Shown: piece after piece, positions 63,154 through 64,000 of the stretch
Position numbering within the stretch: the first letter of the stretch is position 1
Layout: each line of letters opens with the position of its first letter
Source: Hymenobacter setariae
GTDB taxonomy: Bacteria; Bacteroidota; Bacteroidia; Cytophagales; Hymenobacteraceae
DNA: 64,000 nt
Reading direction: 5' to 3'
NCBI RefSeq assembly: GCF_007713685.1
Contig: NZ_VMRJ01000001.1
Coordinates: forward strand, 974,129-1,038,128
Program-made: the position numbers and the translations under genes
The notes under the pieces: model-generated
Database searches by the model: none
What the model saw: the letters and a program-made list of their open reading frames with translations, nothing else
Told to the model about the DNA's origin: nothing

Positions 63154-63693
63154 TTAATTGGCGTCTACGTGGAGGCGGTGCTTGCCACAGTGCTGGCATT
63201 GGAATAGATAGCCCGTCATATCGCCATCCTTGTGCAGGTGGTGCTGGATATTTTCCTCACCCCAGCCGCTGGCCACTGCATCGGCGCGAACCTCTGACCA
63301 TACAGGAGCTAGCTCTTTGCTACCCACGTACCCTAGGAAAATGCAGGCATCCCCACAGTGTCCGAGCCAAACGTCACCCTGCCAGGAAGCGTAGCCGGGC
63401 GTGTGGCCGCTCACTTGCGCCATGGAGGCTTCGGACATCGGTAACCCCAGTTCTCTTGGGTCGGGATTCAGCCCTTCAAAATCAGACACAAAAGAGCCCT
63501 CGTACTTTTCGGCGGCACTGCCATCGGCAATGCACCAGGGGCAGAGCGCATCTATAGCAGTCGTGCAGTAGAAGTTGCCCCTATAGTGAAAATCGCGCGC
63601 CTTGCCACAGCACTGGCACGTAATAGGCCGTTGCTCGATGATGCCGAGCGCGTACGCATTGGGGCTGTAGAAGAAAAAGGGAGGCGTTTCCAT
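63154..63693 (-). CDS. CbrC family protein (UPF0167)
   Basis: A 179-residue protein beginning METPPFFFYSPNAYALGIIE, with a zinc-ribbon-like Cys pattern: CQCCGKARDFHYRG, LCPWCIADGSAA, LGHCGDACIFLGYVG and a final CQHCGKHRLH. These are the typical Cys pairs of CbrC, linked to colicin tolerance in E. coli. The ATG at 63693 is used; one at 63708 adds five residues. It lies 15 bases from the VWA gene and 10 bases from the DUF5682-like gene. Confidence 0.86.
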   Translation of the reverse strand: METPPFFFYSPNAYALGIIEQRPITCQCCGKARDFHYRGNFYCTTAIDALCPWCIADGSAAEKYEGSFVSDFEGLNPDPRELGLPMSEASMAQVSGHTPGYASWQGDVWLGHCGDACIFLGYVGSKELAPVWSEVRADAVASGWGEENIQHHLHKDGDMTGYLFQCQHCGKHRLHVDAN

Positions 63694-63718
63694 AGTAGCT
63701 TTTAGCAATACTGGTGAC

Positions 63719-64000
63719 CTAGGCGAGCGTGGGTACCGCTAGCAATTGGTAGAGCCCTGGCAGCACCAGCGCCCCACGTTCCCAATCGAACGCTACTTCA
63801 TCGGCGCTGGCCACGGGCGCCGCCGCATCGCGCCCAGCTAGCTCCAGAAGCTGTCGCCGCTCGGGCAGCGAGAAGTCGGTGAAGGCGCGGCGCAGCAGGG
63901 GCACAATCTCGCGGAATGTTTCTTCGGGCAGGCTACCTAGCCAAGTGTCGAGCAGGCCAAACAGCTCGCGGTGGTGAATGAGTAGTAGGCCACTGCCGCG
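63719..64000 (-). CDS. C-terminal part of a DUF5682-like protein, cut by the window edge
   Basis: The open frame runs from the right edge for 93 codons to a stop at 63719-63721. LLLIHHRELFGLLDTWLGSL and RAFTDFSLPERRQLLELAGR match the tail of DUF5682 family proteins, which sit with MoxR AAA+ ATPase and VWA genes in many genomes. The shared spacing (10 bases) implies one operon. Most of the protein is outside the window, so the family call is tentative. Confidence 0.6.
   Translation of the reverse strand, partial: RGSGLLLIHHRELFGLLDTWLGSLPEETFREIVPLLRRAFTDFSLPERRQLLELAGRDAAAPVASADEVAFDWERGALVLPGLYQLLAVPTLA

Noticed and set aside
1-64000. CRISPR array, IS element or prophage
   Set aside because: No regularly spaced repeats, transposase, integrase or phage structural genes were found.

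Overview
The window looks like chromosomal DNA of a GC-rich member of the Bacteroidota, most likely Hymenobacteraceae (Hymenobacter-like). I base this on a SusC/SusD pair, a secreted protein with a type IX secretion sorting tail, GH97 and SUMF1/sialidase enzymes, LytS/LytTR two-component pairs, an OmpA protein with TSP3 repeats, Bacteroidota-style -7 promoter boxes (TAnnTTTG), and few Shine-Dalgarno sequences. No IS element, integrase, phage gene, rRNA or CRISPR array was seen. The only tRNA is tRNA-Glu(UUC) at 25.3 kb.

Layout. 0-5 kb: the tail of a cut gene, a DoxX-like membrane protein, a DUF1330 protein with a Crp/Fnr regulator, an AraC regulator and a short-chain dehydrogenase. 5-9 kb: a LytS/LytTR pair, a di-haem P460-type cytochrome with a small lipoprotein, and a cupin. 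9-13.4 kb: a histidine kinase/OmpR pair placed between two related TlpA-type thioredoxins. 13.4-15 kb: a divergent HxlR regulator and QorB-like quinone reductase with two operator-like inverted repeats. 15-21.5 kb: an M14 carboxypeptidase, then a probable metal (zinc?) uptake locus of TonB receptor, lipoprotein and AztD-like beta-propeller. 22-25 kb: a STAS-like protein (paralogue at 44.3 kb), a small unknown gene and a secreted unknown.

25.7-41.9 kb is a carbohydrate-use region. It holds a GH97 glycosidase, an SSS symporter, a DapA/NanA-family aldolase, a low-GC AraC regulator, an L-fucose-isomerase-like protein, SusC, SusD, a secreted SUMF1-sialidase fusion and a second AraC regulator. Together they suggest capture, trimming, uptake and aldol cleavage of a sugar, possibly a sialic-acid-like or other 2-keto acid sugar. 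The substrate is inferred.

42-48.5 kb: an FAD monooxygenase coupled to an acyl-carrier-like protein that lacks its serine, the second STAS-like paralogue, a BLUF blue-light sensor, a Bcr/CflA-type exporter and a ClC channel. 48.5-54.5 kb: a tripartite RND efflux operon (membrane fusion protein, pump, TolC-like channel) carrying two related GC-rich palindromic elements, one of them inside the TolC-like reading frame. 54.7-64 kb: OmpA, a second LytS/LytTR pair next to NagA, a T9SS-secreted propeller-like protein, and a VWA/CbrC/DUF5682-like cluster cut by the right edge.

Across the whole window the palindrome CCTAGG is strikingly frequent, about 96 copies by eye, in both genes and spacers. This is the most unusual global signal. 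All counts were made by eye and not computed.
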